Below, piece after piece: positions 49,241 through 62,142 of a DNA stretch of 64,000 nucleotides. Every line of letters starts with the position of its first letter. Positions within the stretch are counted from its first letter, which is position 1. The stretch is from Prostheceraeus crozeri. Taxonomy: Eukaryota > Platyhelminthes > Polycladida > Euryleptidae. The position numbers and the translations under genes are program-made. The notes under the pieces were generated by a model. It was not told the DNA's origin, did no database searches, and saw only the letters and a program-made list of their open reading frames with translations. The DNA lies in contig CAJQUW010000917.1 in the NCBI GenBank assembly GCA_907163375.1, forward strand, positions 175,116-239,115, given 5' to 3'.

Positions 49241-52200
49241 TTGACGAAGAGGGTCAAGACAGTGAACACCATCAAAGCAGAGATAGGGGGAAAAGTGATC
49301 ACTGGAGTGGTTGATTTTGGGGCAGACACATCAGTTCTCCACCCGAAATTCATAGAGGCGGAAGCCCTCACGCCCTCCACGCGGATGCCGATGGCAGGAA
49401 ATGCCACCCCGTATGAATTGATGGGTGAAGCAACGGTTAACGTAACCATTGCAGGAATTACTTACCCGATGGAAGTAATTGTTCCCCTTGCAGAGCAGTG
49501 TACCGATGAGTTATTAATCGGGGCAGATTTCATTAATGGAAATCGATTGATAATTGACACTGACCAAGGACATCTGAGGACGCCCACGGATGGTTGGGCA
49601 GTGCCGCTTTTGCCAGCTCAAGGCTACATCGGAGTTCGGAGGGTTCACCTTAAAGAACCAGTAGAACTGCAGGCTCGGGAGGTCAAATGGGTCAAGGCAC
49701 AAGTCAAAATGAAAGGTTGTGCACAACGCCAAGTAGTGGGCGTGGTCGAGGAATTAGCTCGACGGATTGATGCCGGGATTCGGTTGCCAGATGCGCTGAC
49801 AGTGGCCCAAGAGGGTAAATTTTCGATACCGGTGGCTAACCTTTCGGAGGACGTGCAGTACTTATCTCGAGGAGCCTGGGTGGGGACGTTTGAAACACCC
49901 CAGTGGGTGCGGGATTATGCACCAGAGACTGAAAAGGTCTTGAGAGTAACCACAGAGCGTAGGTCGCGGCTAAGCAAAGAGCAAGAACAAGCCTTGCAGA
50001 CTGTACTCGAAGAGTACGAAGACACTCAGATGAGGGAAGGGCGACAGTTGAGTCGTACCAGTCTGGTGGAACACCAGATACCTACGGGAAATGTTATTCC
50101 CGTCAAGCAGCATCCTCGTAGATTACCCCCTTTTAAAAGGCAAGAGGTAAAAGCTCAGCTGCAAGAAATGCTGCAGCAGGACATTATTGCCGAATCGGAT
50201 AGCCCTTGGGCTGCGCCCATTGTGCTGGTTGCCAAGAAGGACGGGGGTACGAGGCTATGTGTGGATTACCGCAAGTTAAATGCGGTCACAAGAAAATGCG
50301 CTTATCCGTTACCTCGGGCTCAAACAGTGATGGAAGCCATGACAGGAGCCAAATACTTTTCGGTCATTGACTTGAAAAGCGGGTACTGGCAAATCCCAGT
50401 AGCCCGGGAGGACCAGGAGAAGACTGCTTTTGTATGTCCTGAGGGCCTTTTTGAGTTCAAGGTTATGCCCTTTGGGTTGGTATCGGCCCCGGCCACCTTC
50501 CAGAAACTCATGGATAAGGTGTTGGCAGAATTGACAGGCAAATGTTGTTGGGCTTACTTGGATGATATCATAGTGTACAGCCCGGATTGGCAAAGCCATT
50601 TGAAAGACATTGGAAAGGTGCTGCAGAAGATGAGAGAAGCAAAACTGCAGATAAATCCAGAGAAATGCCAGTGGGCATTAGAGGAGGTCCGATATTTGGG
50701 ACATATTGTATCGAGACATGGAGTAAAGACGGACCCTCAGAAGGTAGTAGCAATCAAGGAGTGGCCTACTCCACGAAAGGCCAAGGAGGTACGCTCCTTC
50801 CTGGGGTTGGCGTCCTACTACCGGAAGTTCATTAAGGATTTTGCGAAGATCGCTAGACCACTGCATGCTTTGACTCAGAAGCAGGCTATATTTAACTGGA
50901 CCCAAGGCTGTCAAGAGGCGTTTGAAACCTTGAAGCAGAAGCTTATGAGCGCTCCTATTTTAACCATGCCAGATTTTTCGGAAACTGGAGGAAGATTTAT
51001 CTTGGACTGCGACGCTAGCTTGGACGCGATAGGTGCGGTACTATCGCAGATACAGCCAGACGGGTCGGAAAAGCCAATATTATACGCCAGCCATTGTTTG
51101 AATAAGGCTCAACGAAATTATGAAGCCACCAAAAGAGAGATGTTGGCCCTAGTGGTGTTCGCGCGGGAGTTGCGACACTACTTGTTGGGCAGGAAATTCA
51201 TGGCTCGTGTGGATCATAGGGCGTTGATTTGGCTGAAGAGTTTTAAAGAGCCACAAGGATTGGTGGCCAGATGGATTAACATTCTCGAAGAATTCGACTT
51301 TGATTGTGTTTATAGACCGGGCCGGGCACACATAAATGCCGACGGAATGTCAAGGAGTGAAAGAATGACCAGCGAGGTCCGTTCACCAGAACTGGATGCA
51401 CCGGAGTTTGTGAGGTCCGTGACTCTCACAACGGACATGAGAAACCAGTTGATCGAAGAGACGAGGCAAGATGAAGACATCAGTCAGCTTAAAACTTGGC
51501 TCCGATCATTGCCGGAAAAACCGCACCCTAGCCGATTGAAAAATAAGTCGAACGAGCTAAAGCGACTTTGCAAGGAATGGGATCATCTGTCGGCGGATGA
51601 GGATTTAGTTTATTTGACCACCCCGGGGTCACCTAAGCGTATTGTGCTGCCAATGGCAGTCAGAGAACAGTACATCTATGAGTTGCATGCGGGAGTAGGA
51701 GCTTCCCACGAAGGGGAACAGAAACTTTTGATCGCGTGAAGGATCGATTTTGGTGGCCGCGTATGCGAGCCGATGTGAGTGTATTCCTGAGTGACTGCGT
51801 GGTGTGTGCGCAGGTCAAGGGACCTAACCCACGGCATCGGTCGAGTCTGAACTCAATTTTGACGGGAAAACCGATGGAATGTATCGCGGTGGACATAATT
51901 GGTCCGCTAGCGCCAACGCAGAGAGGAAATCGGTTTATTCTAACTATCATAGATATGTTCACGAAATATGCGGAAGCAGTTCCCTTGGACAATCATTGTG
52001 CCACGACAGTGGCTTCCGCTATAGTAAATGAGTGGATCACACGGCATGGAATCCCGAATAGGCTACACTCGGATAACGGGTCTGATTTTAGATCAGAATT
52101 GATCGAACAGTTATGCCGACAGCTGGGAATACACAAGACGTTTACGACTCCATATTGGCCACAGGGAAATGGACAAAATGAGCGGTTCAACCGAACCCTA

Positions 52201-53336
52201 AAGACAGCTTTGAGAACGCTAACGGAGACAGAGCGAGATAATTGGGACACGGCTATCCCTAGCTGCCTCTATGCCTACCGTAACAGTAAGCATAAGTCTA
52301 CAGGATTCACTCCGGCTGAGGCTCTGTATGGGCGTAAATTACAAGTACCGCTGGACTTTGAACTGGACGTAGAAAGAGGCACGTCAGAAGAGGTCATCAG
52401 CTATGTAGAGGGATTGACCCAAACGATGAAAAAGACTTGGGAGATCATAGAGGCTAACGAAGAGGAAGCTGCGCGGCAGCAACGAAAGTATTATGACCAA
52501 AAGGTAGCTGGCCCGGCACCTATAAGGCTGGAGATCTAGTTATGGTAATGAATACGCAGGTAGGACCACACAGGAAGTTGACGCGACCCTGGGATGGGCC
52601 GTTTGAAGTGGAAAAAGAACTTCCCCATGGGGTGTACCTGGTTCGTAGCAAACAAAACCGGAGGAAGCGCCATACAATCAATGGCGATCGACTGAAACCA
52701 TACCGAGCCCGAGAAGAGACGGTTATCACCGATCAGCCACTCATTCAAACCACAGAGGTCGAGGAGGTGGACCAGAGCTCAGTTCCTCCGGTCGCTCAGG
52801 AGGTCACAGTACGAGTAATGACTGACAATCCCAAAATAAAAGAATTTCCTTTTTCGTTCCAGGAGATGACCGATACGGAAGATATCGTGAGCATGATGGT
52901 GGACTTTCTAATGGATGGGGTAGACATGACTCCGCAAGTGCGAGAATTGTTCTTCCAAAATACTGAGAGAGCACGTCAACTCAGGCGGACTGTAGCCACG
53001 GAAGCGGGTTACCTTACAGTATTTAGAGGAGGTGGTATTACGCCAGAGCAGAGACAAAGATTGCGAGGGCTCTCGGAGTCAGACCGACAGCGGGTAGAGG
53101 ATGCCTGGCAATATAACATAGAGGCAGCCACAAACAGAGAAAACCCCCCAGTTGTGCCACAGAAGGGCAGGTCTAAAGGGTCCGCCAGAAACGGTGGGCA
53201 AGGTATCGAGCACACGCCATACAGAGGTATGAAGACATCGTTAAAAGATACCAACAAAGACGCCACGCGAGACAACTCTGTGACAAGGCGAAAGGAAATC
53301 GGAAGAGGTCGTGGAAAACGGAAAGGAACCCTCTAA
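49241..53336 (+). pseudogene. Gypsy pol region: protease, RT, RNase H, integrase
   Basis: Protease motif VDFGADTSVLH near the start; reverse transcriptase with SPWAAPIVLVAKKDG, LCVDYRKLN and AYLDDIIVYS (50,555-50,578); RNase H with LDCDASLDAIG and DHRALIWL. Integrase has the zinc-binding region, CIAVDIIGPL, HSDNGSDFRS and GNGQNERFNRTLK, then DRLKPYRAREE. Together they copy the RNA and insert the DNA. About two breaks. Confidence 0.9.
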
Positions 53337-53626
53337 CGGTAATACCGGAAGAACACAGACAGAGGTTGTCTCCCAGTAGACTGGGAGAACTTTCAACCGG
53401 ATGCGGGAGCTCAATCGAGTCGTGCTATGACCCCTCCGCGGAAGCCGGAGGAGGCCGAAACGACCGATCCGCTCCAGAACGCTAGCGAGCCATTACGCCA
53501 GTTAATAGCTATGGGTGGCGAAGAAGCTAGGCAGTGCCCTATCTTGCGCCAAATAGCCACAGAAAGGCCGGTCGAGAGGCCTGTTACTAGAGGATTACTG
53601 ATCCGTAGAGTAGGCAGGCCATCTAT

Positions 53627-54586
53627 ATGGAAAGATGGACAGAAAGAGCATCAATGGCCAAGACGATAAGACTGACGGAGACTACGGTCCATCAAGCAAC
53701 CCAAACTGATGAAGGCTCAGATAACACGATTTGGGATTCGCATTGCCATTGGAGAGATGTCCTTATACAGACTCCCTGGGCGGATTTAATCACGAAAGAT
53801 GGAGGGTACAGTACCTCCATGGCCGGGGTAGTTAATGTTATGAGCCAACCATTTATATGGCAGGATTTATCAATAGACGCGGATCCAGCGGAAAACAGTC
53901 CGATCATCCCAACCGTTACGGCCATAGGATGCCATCCTACGTACGCGTCTATGCTAACAGCTAACCGGTTACAAGCCCTGTTTCAGAGGGTGAGAGCATG
54001 GCCGTCCGTGAGGGCTATTGGGGAATGTGGATTGGACTTCGTTCGGCGGGAGCCGACGGAGCGCCAAATTCGCATGCAGACAGTAACCTTCATTCATCAA
54101 GCGACACTGGCTAGTCAGACCAGGCTTCCCTTGGTTATCCACTGCCGGGGTGGAGAAAATCAACAATTCGCGTTATCACTGTTATGGGAAGTCCTGGTAG
54201 AGTCGTTACACATGTCTAGACACCCAATGCATTTTCATTGCGCGGTAATGTCGCCGATGCAGTTGAGAGCGTTTGTGGACGAATGTCCGCACATGTATTT
54301 CGGAGTGACGCCGAAGACCATGGCATGGCATGAACAGGGTCAATTCCCTGCTCTTCGGCTAATCCCAATAGAGCGCCTCCTGGTGGAAAGCGATGCGCCG
54401 TATTTGGCGGACACACCGTGGTCTACAGTTAGCTTAGTCGGAAGACTAGCTAGGGCGAGATTCATGCCCGAAGAGGCAATCGCCAGAATTATCAACGACA
54501 ACACACAGCGGTTGTATAACCCTGAGCCGGCGCGGCGGAAGTCCGCCCGGTTGGGTGTATGCTCTTTTCAGTTTAGCGCTAGTTAG
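53627..54586 (+). CDS. TatD-like metal-dependent hydrolase encoded by the Gypsy element
   Basis: The open frame (319 codons) contains the TatD amidohydrolase/DNase signature in order: WDSHCHW (HxH), AIGECGLDFV (Glu), PLVIHCRGG (His), MHFHCAVM (His) and LLVESDAPYL (Asp), all at the expected spacing. The N-terminal ~40 residues are outside the domain. TatD enzymes are metal-dependent nucleases or hydrolases. A TatD domain is not part of the standard Gypsy set. It lies between integrase and the 3' LTR where an env gene would be found in some relatives. It is uninterrupted. Confidence 0.88.
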   Translation: MERWTERASMAKTIRLTETTVHQATQTDEGSDNTIWDSHCHWRDVLIQTPWADLITKDGGYSTSMAGVVNVMSQPFIWQDLSIDADPAENSPIIPTVTAIGCHPTYASMLTANRLQALFQRVRAWPSVRAIGECGLDFVRREPTERQIRMQTVTFIHQATLASQTRLPLVIHCRGGENQQFALSLLWEVLVESLHMSRHPMHFHCAVMSPMQLRAFVDECPHMYFGVTPKTMAWHEQGQFPALRLIPIERLLVESDAPYLADTPWSTVSLVGRLARARFMPEEAIARIINDNTQRLYNPEPARRKSARLGVCSFQFSAS

Positions 54587-54675
54587 TGGTATCTATTTGA
54601 TATTTATTTGCTGCGATCTCCCGAGAGGGGGAGGGGCCCGAATTTGGGGGCAAATTCTTTAAAAAAAGGGGGTAA

Positions 54676-55303
54676 TGTAGGGCTCTGGACCAATCAGAGA
54701 GCGTAGAAGCAGTGAAGGTCACCCTCGATTCTTCTAGAATAAGACTTTCAGTTTCATTGAGTGTGCTCGTCCTGTGCAGACAGCGAGCAAACCGGTTGTG
54801 ATATATATTTTGAGTTATATTGAGTTTCAAGTGTATGCACGGGTAGAGTATTCCCGTAGCAGTTATTACGGCTCTAGCTATTGTCACTCTCACAGAAGGG
54901 AGAGTGATAATAGGACATTTTAGTTTCTTGAGTTATATACGTCAGTATATTTGGGTAAGCATTTAATCCGCGCGCGGGTGGGGCTTGCCATACTAGTAAT
55001 AGAGCCAGAGACACTCTGAGTGGAGATTATTGACACAATAGCGCAGAACGCCAGTGAAGCGTTTGCTAGGGAGAATTCCCCTTAAATGGGGAATTATCCA
55101 GCCGTAACATTATCGACGCAGTTAACACAGGAACCGTGCGGGTGCGCTACCGAAGTCTTCCCTTCTCTGAATCGGAGCAAAGGCGAGGAAGAAGGTGAGT
55201 TTTCCCTTTCCCCTATCTTCCTGTGGGTTATAATTATATTGTCTAGTTGGTTAAACGCTACTGTGATCTCGGTGAGGACTAGGGCTCAGGGCCAGGTCTT
55301 ACA
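54676..55303 (+). repeat. 3' LTR
   Basis: 628 bp, same ends and same sequence by eye as the 5' LTR; followed by the duplicated ataa. Confidence 0.95.
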
Positions 55304-55307
55304 ATAA

Positions 55308-56826
55308 ACACATGGGTTATAGATGAAACTGAATGTTTCATGCAATATTCACGAATTTAGTTATTAGAATTCGTCAACTGACAAGCACAACAAGGCAACA
55401 GATTTCTCTACTTCTCGTTGTCAACATTAAGTCTGTAATTTTTGGGAAATTTGTATCTCAAAACAGGCAAATCAACCTATTGTAAACTTTGCTTGATTCA
55501 CACTAAAGACCTGAATTATCAATTATCTGATGATCTATCAACCAGCACTAATTGGCTTGTCTCTTTTGTAAATAACATTTACCCTCCATATATAGATGTC
55601 AGTAGACATTGTGAAAGTTGCTCGTGATGTGAAATGTGTTTGAATTAAGGAAAGACTTACTACATCACCATTCTGTTTGTTTTACTCTTTTGTTTTAAGT
55701 TTTCACTTTCAAGCAATGAGCACAAGATTGGAAGAAACCACAAAAGTAAGAGGCGTATTCAGTAACGGCTAGAGTGAGAAATAGATTCGCTTTGATAATA
55801 TTCGAATTCCTGATTGAGATTGGCCATTGTTACAGTTTAATGACAACAAAACCAGACTATGGTCACGATGAGATCTCAGAATGCGAATCGTGCATTAGAT
55901 TGTTTAGCGCACAGGTCTAGTTAACCTTGGTCGTAGGTTCGAATCCTACCAGTCGCACAACTTTTGCATGGCAATCTGATCTATCGTGTATTTAATCTCG
56001 TTGTTAATTCTCAGACTACGATTCATTTCCATGATGTTTTATCAACATGTTGGCATGTCTTTCCAAATATATCACTGCCAGTTGAGCATGTTGTCAGTCG
56101 CAATGTGTGTGAGACCCCGCTCGTCAGGGTTTGAGTGTTCAGGTTAAGGTCGAAACGAACCAGATGAGCACCTGCAGCATTAGTACGTCCCTTGGTCAAT
56201 AGGTTCAGTATTGGTAGAAATTGATCATCAGTAGAATTGTGGCATAAATGTTGTATTCCACTACTATGTAGAAATGTAGAAAAAGAGTAGTTATTTATTT
56301 TGTGTATTGTTACTTCTAGTGTGTAGCATTATTTCTATTAAGTTCTAGTATACGCCTACACATAGCTCTATGTCATAGTCGGCTGCCAATCTTCCGCCAT
56401 CTGGCTGAAATTCGCCAAAAAAGGGTCTGAAAAGTCGACTATTTTTCATCCACGGACACGGACGGCTTGCTCTCTATAAATTCAGTGAAATCGTTAATGT
56501 TACATGCTTCAAACTGATTCAACCTGATAACTGCAGGCCTGTGATTACTCCTCAAATTTGTTTATTACTCCTCAAATCCTCAAAAATTCCTCAAATATAG
56601 CTTAAATATGAGAAATTCCTCAAATACACTTTACAGACTAAATGTCGGATAATGTATTGTTTTTTGGCGAATGGTGATGATGTGTAAACTTCCAAACAAG
56701 AAGCTAAGATAGAATCCTGTAACATGTACCCTACATCCATGCTGCTAATCATGAATCACTCATGATTTGTTTCCTTTCTTTTTCTTCTCTCATGATTTAT
56801 AACTAAATGATTTTTCTCTCACACAC
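55308..56826. other. Mostly gene-free stretch
   Basis: Apart from the tRNA-like sequence at 55,882-55,957, I see no gene, repeat or RNA signal. Short open frames such as 55,442-55,627 are at chance level. Confidence 0.45.
55882..55957 (+). tRNA. tRNA-like sequence (pseudo-tRNA or SINE head)
   Basis: A perfect T-arm (gtagg ttcgaat cctac) follows a plausible anticodon arm whose 7-base loop ctagtta centres on AGT (Thr). A D-arm-like gtgc/gcgc pair lies before it, and the ends (tgcgaat and agtcgca) pair in 6 of 7 positions. Box A and the acceptor register are off, so it is more likely a pseudogene or the head of a tRNA-derived SINE than a working tRNA. Confidence 0.45.
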
Positions 56827-56833
56827 TTGGTAG

Positions 56834-57033
56834 ATTTTAGATGGCGTAATCCCGCTGTGCTAGCTAGATCTGATATTTTGATTGAAAACAGACCTGTCCT
56901 TTTATCATCTGAATGGGCAGACTGTCAAAAAGAATCTTTTCAATATATAAGTGATAAACATAATTTTGAAAAGAGCGACTTACTCACCAATTCATTCCAC
57001 ATGAGGAGAGGAGAACCGTTGCTTGTCCTTCTA
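56834..57033 (+). other. Candidate host exon (200 bp)
   Basis: A pyrimidine-rich tract ending TTGGTAG precedes, and a perfect donor GTAAGT follows, an open stretch encoding DFRWRNPAVLARSDILIEN and further residues to MRRGEPLLVLL. No family is recognised and no partner exon was found nearby. It could be an exon of a gene with long introns in this AT-rich region. Confidence 0.3.
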
Positions 57034-57039
57034 GTAAGT

Positions 57040-60000
57040 ATTTTTAAATTTCTAGACATTTTAGGATATAATGATTTTCTTTTAGCCATGTCATATTTAG
57101 CACATCAAAAATTAACCAGTCGTTAGCTTGTTTTTTTTTAATTTTGTTACCTTGACGCACTTTGTTACGTTGAATGTCGTTTTCATTTCTGCAAGCTACA
57201 GGGCTGCAGATGTTCCGGTTCGTCTGGACTTATTTTGCTAAGCAGAGAAGTTGTCCGAAGTTATTGTCTGTCGAACTCACTCATTAAATGCTTTCACGTA
57301 TTTAATGAGTGAAACACTGCGATCAACCTACAGAAATTGTATATTTGAACACTGCAATTTTTTACTTCTTACTTCATAATATTGCTTAGAATTCCAACAA
57401 TAAAATGCACATTCAATTATTTTCATTAATTATCTTGACCTTTGTCACAACCTTCTTTATATGTTTCTGCGACTATATGGCTGCTAAATACATGCCTGTA
57501 CTTCTTAAAGAACTTAAGGATATCGATCTTCCATATCCATTATATGATAACATATAGGTAGCCCAGCCCACTTGGATTTCAGTGCTCTTATCAAAAGCTC
57601 TTATCTGAAGCGTTTGTTTCACTCACTCTCTTTCATTTTATTTCCGCTCAACACGAACACATCCGACGGGGTAAAGCGGATGGTCCCTAAATTTAGTGTC
57701 TACATGCCTCCTGATCACTAGCGTGCGGGGGTTGGAAGCGTATGAAGCTCTGCTATCTCATGAGTCTTTTTGCAGCTACATTTTCCAGGGTCTGCTGATC
57801 GACATTTATCCTGGATGAATTATTCACTTATAGATCGTTTTCATAATTTGCTAAACACAGGTTGGTGTGAAATTAGTGCACACATTGCTTATCGTTGCAT
57901 GTGAACTTAGATTAATTAAGACATTGAACCACATAGTACTGGATTGGTAGATTTCCAACCTGGGTTTACTGCAAGATGTGGACGTCAATATCTCGGCGCA
58001 ACTTCATGCGAATAGAGGTGATAATTATCACCTCCAAAGATTATAAATCTCTCACTCTTTGCCTGTATGAGACCAACAACTCAACTGGCAAGCCTGTTCC
58101 CGACGCTTGTTTTGTGTTGTATATGAGAGAATTTATGTTCATTTGAATGTGGATCGGAGCGATATGATCAAACGCTAACAAGTAAACAAAACCCGCCAAA
58201 ACTTATGTAGCATAAAGTAAAATTAATAATTTAGTGTGCAGTGTGGCGTATCCTTCATGATAAATTACTGACTTTTTTAAGTCACAGGCATTCCGTCAAC
58301 GATTTTAAGCTTTCTATACTTATGGGTTACTCTCTCCCAAATTTGTTTTAAGTCCGTAAAAATTAATCGTTGCAAAGCCACAGATGCATGTGGTTGAGGA
58401 TATATCTACATTCAAAAAAATTACAGCATACAAATCTGACAAGCATCATTGAATTGGAGGACGATAGCGTGAAGCAGAGCGATATCAGCAGCTTGATTTG
58501 ACATCCTCTGTTCGACACATTCTAAGCAGATAATACTTGAGGCAACAAATTGATTTCGTAACAACGCGGGAAGTGATTATGACCAAGTCAGTATTCCTTT
58601 GCAATATACTTCAAAAAGTGGGGTGTGGTCAACCCTTGGGTTACCTTCTTCGTTGTGACTTTCATGATTTGAAGTTTGGCCCAAAGTCCGTGCTTAAATT
58701 TGTAGTTTTTCTTGCAATTATCATAGTAGGCTCCGTTTCCATTCCTCAAATTTTTCACAAAAAATCCTCAATTTTTTTTCATAGGCTAATCACAGGCCTG
58801 TAATTGTCTACAATGGCTCTCAGATATTGGTTGTATCGTGACTCTGTCGTCTAACATAATTTTGGAGATTTTATTATCCGGCCATTCGACCTTTTGATGT
58901 TTAAAAAAAATTTCCGCCAAAACGACTTTCTTCTGTTGGCAGCTATGCATCTAGTGTCATTGCATTTTTTGCTTCCACTATCTATTTTTGTTACTTTCAA
59001 TCGGCCTTATCTTGTTTCGATCATGATTTTCTTGACTATCGCGACAGCAATTTGTAATGCTTCATAGAAAAAGTGAGTGCAATACTGTGTATCACCAACA
59101 GGTTGAATTACGCAGATTCTTTGTCCATTCTCGTTTTGATTCGATCACAATTTTAATTCTTTTCCACATGTGTATGTTTCCTTGATTTCTTCGTCATGAT
59201 ACCACATCATCAGGAAAGTTGAGACCATCTGTTGCTATGCCTTGCGATATTTTTTCGATAGCCAGTAAATTTTTTGATTGGTTCAAGGCCTAGTTGCGGC
59301 ATTGATTCCCTTCGAAAATGTTCCATGCATTTCCGACTAAAGTGACAAGCAGCGTTGCATTGTTGAAGAAAATTGCCATCATACTTAAGAAATTACGCGA
59401 TGGTCGATGATTCGACTCTGACATGGAAACCGGCCGGGATGTTGGTGTCGGTCGGGCTCGCGGCCGGCCTAGATCGAACTTCAGACCGGGATTTATACCG
59501 GCTTCAGGTAGATTTTATCCAAGATTCAGCCTATTTTAGCTCAGTTTCCTGTTCTCAAGGCCTTTTTTGGACCGGCTTCGGGCAATCTGCCTCACGTTGA
59601 ATGCAATTTATTTGAGAGCAAATTCAGTTCGACGGCACTGATCGAGCCAGACCACAGAGAAATAAACGATATGCTCTTTACAATGGTGAAGTTAATAATA
59701 TTCATCAATTTTTGAATTACTCTTTTAATCGTAGCACACGTTAAATATCCAATCAGACTGCTCGAATGATCCGTCAGGAATTCGTCTGGCCAGTAAGTCA
59801 ATAAATGTTTCCAATATCACCGGAAGGCAGAAACATTTAACTACAACCTCATTTAATTAGTGACACTGTTTATTACGGTCTCCCAAAAGTAATCGCGTAT
59901 GAAACTACCCACTAATGTTTTTCCTTTTGGATTGCTTATGAAAATGAAAGTGATTTCAGTTTGATTCAAATTTTATTCTTAAATGAACAGAAGCACGTTT

Positions 60001-61040
60001 TTATGATTCACATTGCAAATGCCTTGAACTTGAGAGATTATTCTTGTCACATCAGTCGTTATTTTTTCATTCGCTCAAGAGATCAATTGTCCTCGTTGCC
60101 ACTGCTATCGTCAAAAATCCTTGCCTTAATGACGTCTGCATCTACTAGACTCTTGATCCCTTTATTCACTTAGTGTTGTTTAAACATCCACATCAGAGTC
60201 TATACGTGTGGGTTTCATGATTTCATTTGTGCAATTCTTCATGATTGACGGCATCTACCTTACAAACCACTAATTTCAGGCCTGTTCTTGAGCAAGTCCA
60301 AACATTTGCTGCCTCAGAAACTCGTGTTGCTGAAATTCTGAGCAAATTGCGCGGCTTGTCTTGAGTGCCATGCCTTACTCGAAAGCCTAGACCATATCGG
60401 TATGGACACGACAATGACCCCAAACGACGTTTACTTACGCAGAAATTTCAGATAGTATTGTCTGTGTATTTCATTGTCTACGTTTGATGTCCTTTGAGTA
60501 AGAGTAAATATATACCCATGCAATACACAGATAATGCTGTCTTGAATTCCTACAAAAGAGTATGACGTTAGGGGACCTTATGCCCATGCAGACATGTCTT
60601 CGAGTAAGACATGGCACTTAAGACAAGCGGGCGTCCGTAGCAACTTGTTCAATGTATGGGCTACATGTGAGACTAAGTTCAAATCGCTTAAATCGTTGCT
60701 GCTTCCGGAATATTAGTCCATTATGAATTATAAATAATTCCCTCATTTCATTTTTCATCACGCTAGTAATGTGCGTATAAATTTGTGCATTTTCTTGTAT
60801 GTTTACAGTCAGGTTTGTATCTCGCCAAAATTTTGATAAATATAATACAATATAATACAGTGCATTCCATATACATGCGATCATAAAATAGCACATATTT
60901 TTTCTTTTAGCCGAAACTTTATTTGTCACTTAAATATTATACAGACTGCTCGAAGTGGTTTCAGCAATCAGTGCTTTTGTCAATACCTAACCAAAACTAT
61001 GTTTGCATCTTAATTATATCTTCGTGTTGTGATTCAATTC
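57040..61040. other. Gene-free AT-rich region
   Basis: No ORF with recognisable domains, no RNA gene and no transposon ends are evident. A GC-richer island at about 59,410-59,600 (ggccgg words, accggcttc twice) may be a decayed element. A 20-bp perfect palindrome lies at 58,015-58,034. This may be intron or intergenic DNA. Confidence 0.4.
58015..58034. repeat. 20-bp perfect palindrome
   Basis: gaggtgataattatcacctc reads the same on both strands. It lies alone in non-coding DNA and could bind a dimeric protein. Confidence 0.8.
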
Positions 61041-61047
61041 CCTGCGC

Positions 61048-61673
61048 TCATGATTCAATTCTTACTCATCAACATCTTTATTTCTTTGTTATTATGTCCT
61101 TGTATCTAATGTTTCTAATTAGTTTTCAGTCAATTTTGCTAAAATTCAGAGCTATAAGTGATTATGGTGAAGTGTTTGCTATATTGCTCATCATTTTCAC
61201 GAAATATTTGAATTATTTGGCATAATCATCTGAATTGGCTACAGATCAGGAGTTCCAACACATTCCGGTAAGACAAGAATCGGGATTACGAATTGGAGAA
61301 ATTGAGATATTTTTAAAGTACACAACTATGGGTTTACTTTGTAGATGATGAAGCACTGCGTCATGATTCAATTTTACTAATCAACATCTTATTTCTTTGT
61401 TATTATGTCCTTGTATCTAATGTTTCTAATTAGTTTTCAGTCAATTTTGCCAAAATTCAGAGCTATAAGTGATTATGGTGAAGTGTTTGCTATATTGCTC
61501 ATCATTTTCACGAAATATTTGAATTATTTGGCATAGTCATCTGAATTGGCTACAGCATCAGGAGTTCCAACACATTCCGGTAAGACAAGAATCGGGATTA
61601 CGAATTGGAGAAATTGAGATATTTTTAAAGTACACATCTATGGGTTTACTTTGTAGATGATGAAGCACTGCGC
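61048..61673 (+). repeat. 313-bp tandem duplication
   Basis: 61,048-61,360 and 61,361-61,673 are nearly identical head-to-tail copies, each starting tcatgattcaa; a third copy starts at 61,674 but diverges at once. The frame seen in copy one is not kept in copy two, so it is not coding. Confidence 0.92.
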
Positions 61674-62040
61674 TCATGATTCAACTTCACCAACATCCAA
61701 ATGCTTGCTGCAGAGGACAACTGTTTCTCGTAGAAGATTTTATGAGTTCGAAGTAGGCCAGTGGTATGACAAGGTAAGGAGACACTGAAATTCGAGTGAA
61801 TTTAAGCCTACTGACACACTCGATATCATTCATCAAGTATGTTCCTGATTTTTCAGTGATAACAGACTCGCTTTATTCTTGCATTGTTGCTCATCGGTAT
61901 GTATTCGCACGGTTAATTCAGCTTCTACTTGATAGGGAAAATGCATGAACAGATTGTTTCCGGAAATGCTGTTCTTGTCTATTCATGGAGTTTTCGAGCA
62001 GCGCGACTTTGACGTATGGACGAAACATCATGTACGAGTG

Positions 62041-62142
62041 TACGGTCAAAACAATTCATTAATGCTCGAGATGTCTGCGCCACTTTCCGTGTACGGTCAA
62101 AACAATTCATTAATGCTCAAGATGTCTGCGCCACTCTCCGTC
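62041..62142 (+). repeat. 51-bp tandem duplication in the mariner 5' end
   Basis: The block tacggtcaaaacaattcatt, continuing to the atgtctgcgccact word, is present twice in a row with a few differences. It duplicates the start-codon context (two MSAPLSV starts). Confidence 0.85.

Larger units (their letters stand above)
47471..55303 (+). mobile_element. Gypsy-type LTR retrotransposon with extra TatD-like domain (fossil)
   Basis: LTRs of 628 bp each at 47,471-48,098 and 54,676-55,303 begin TG and end CA, and the 4-bp duplication ataa flanks both sides (47,467-47,470 and 55,304-55,307). The order gag, protease, reverse transcriptase, RNase H, integrase is Gypsy/Ty3 type. A purine-rich tract (aaaaaaaggggg, ~54,661-54,672) precedes the right LTR. 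The coding part shows about four breaks, though some boundaries may be natural read-through. The two LTRs look the same by eye, so insertion is recent. Confidence 0.95.

Noticed and set aside
53627-54586. Envelope gene in the Gypsy element
   Set aside because: No signal peptide or membrane anchor; the motifs are those of TatD hydrolases.
55882-55957. A functional tRNA-Thr
   Set aside because: T-arm is perfect but the acceptor, box A and anticodon stem have mismatches; more like a SINE head or pseudogene.
59373-59600. GC-rich frame in the gene-free region
   Set aside because: Short, with repeated accgg words and no domain; probably part of a decayed repeat.
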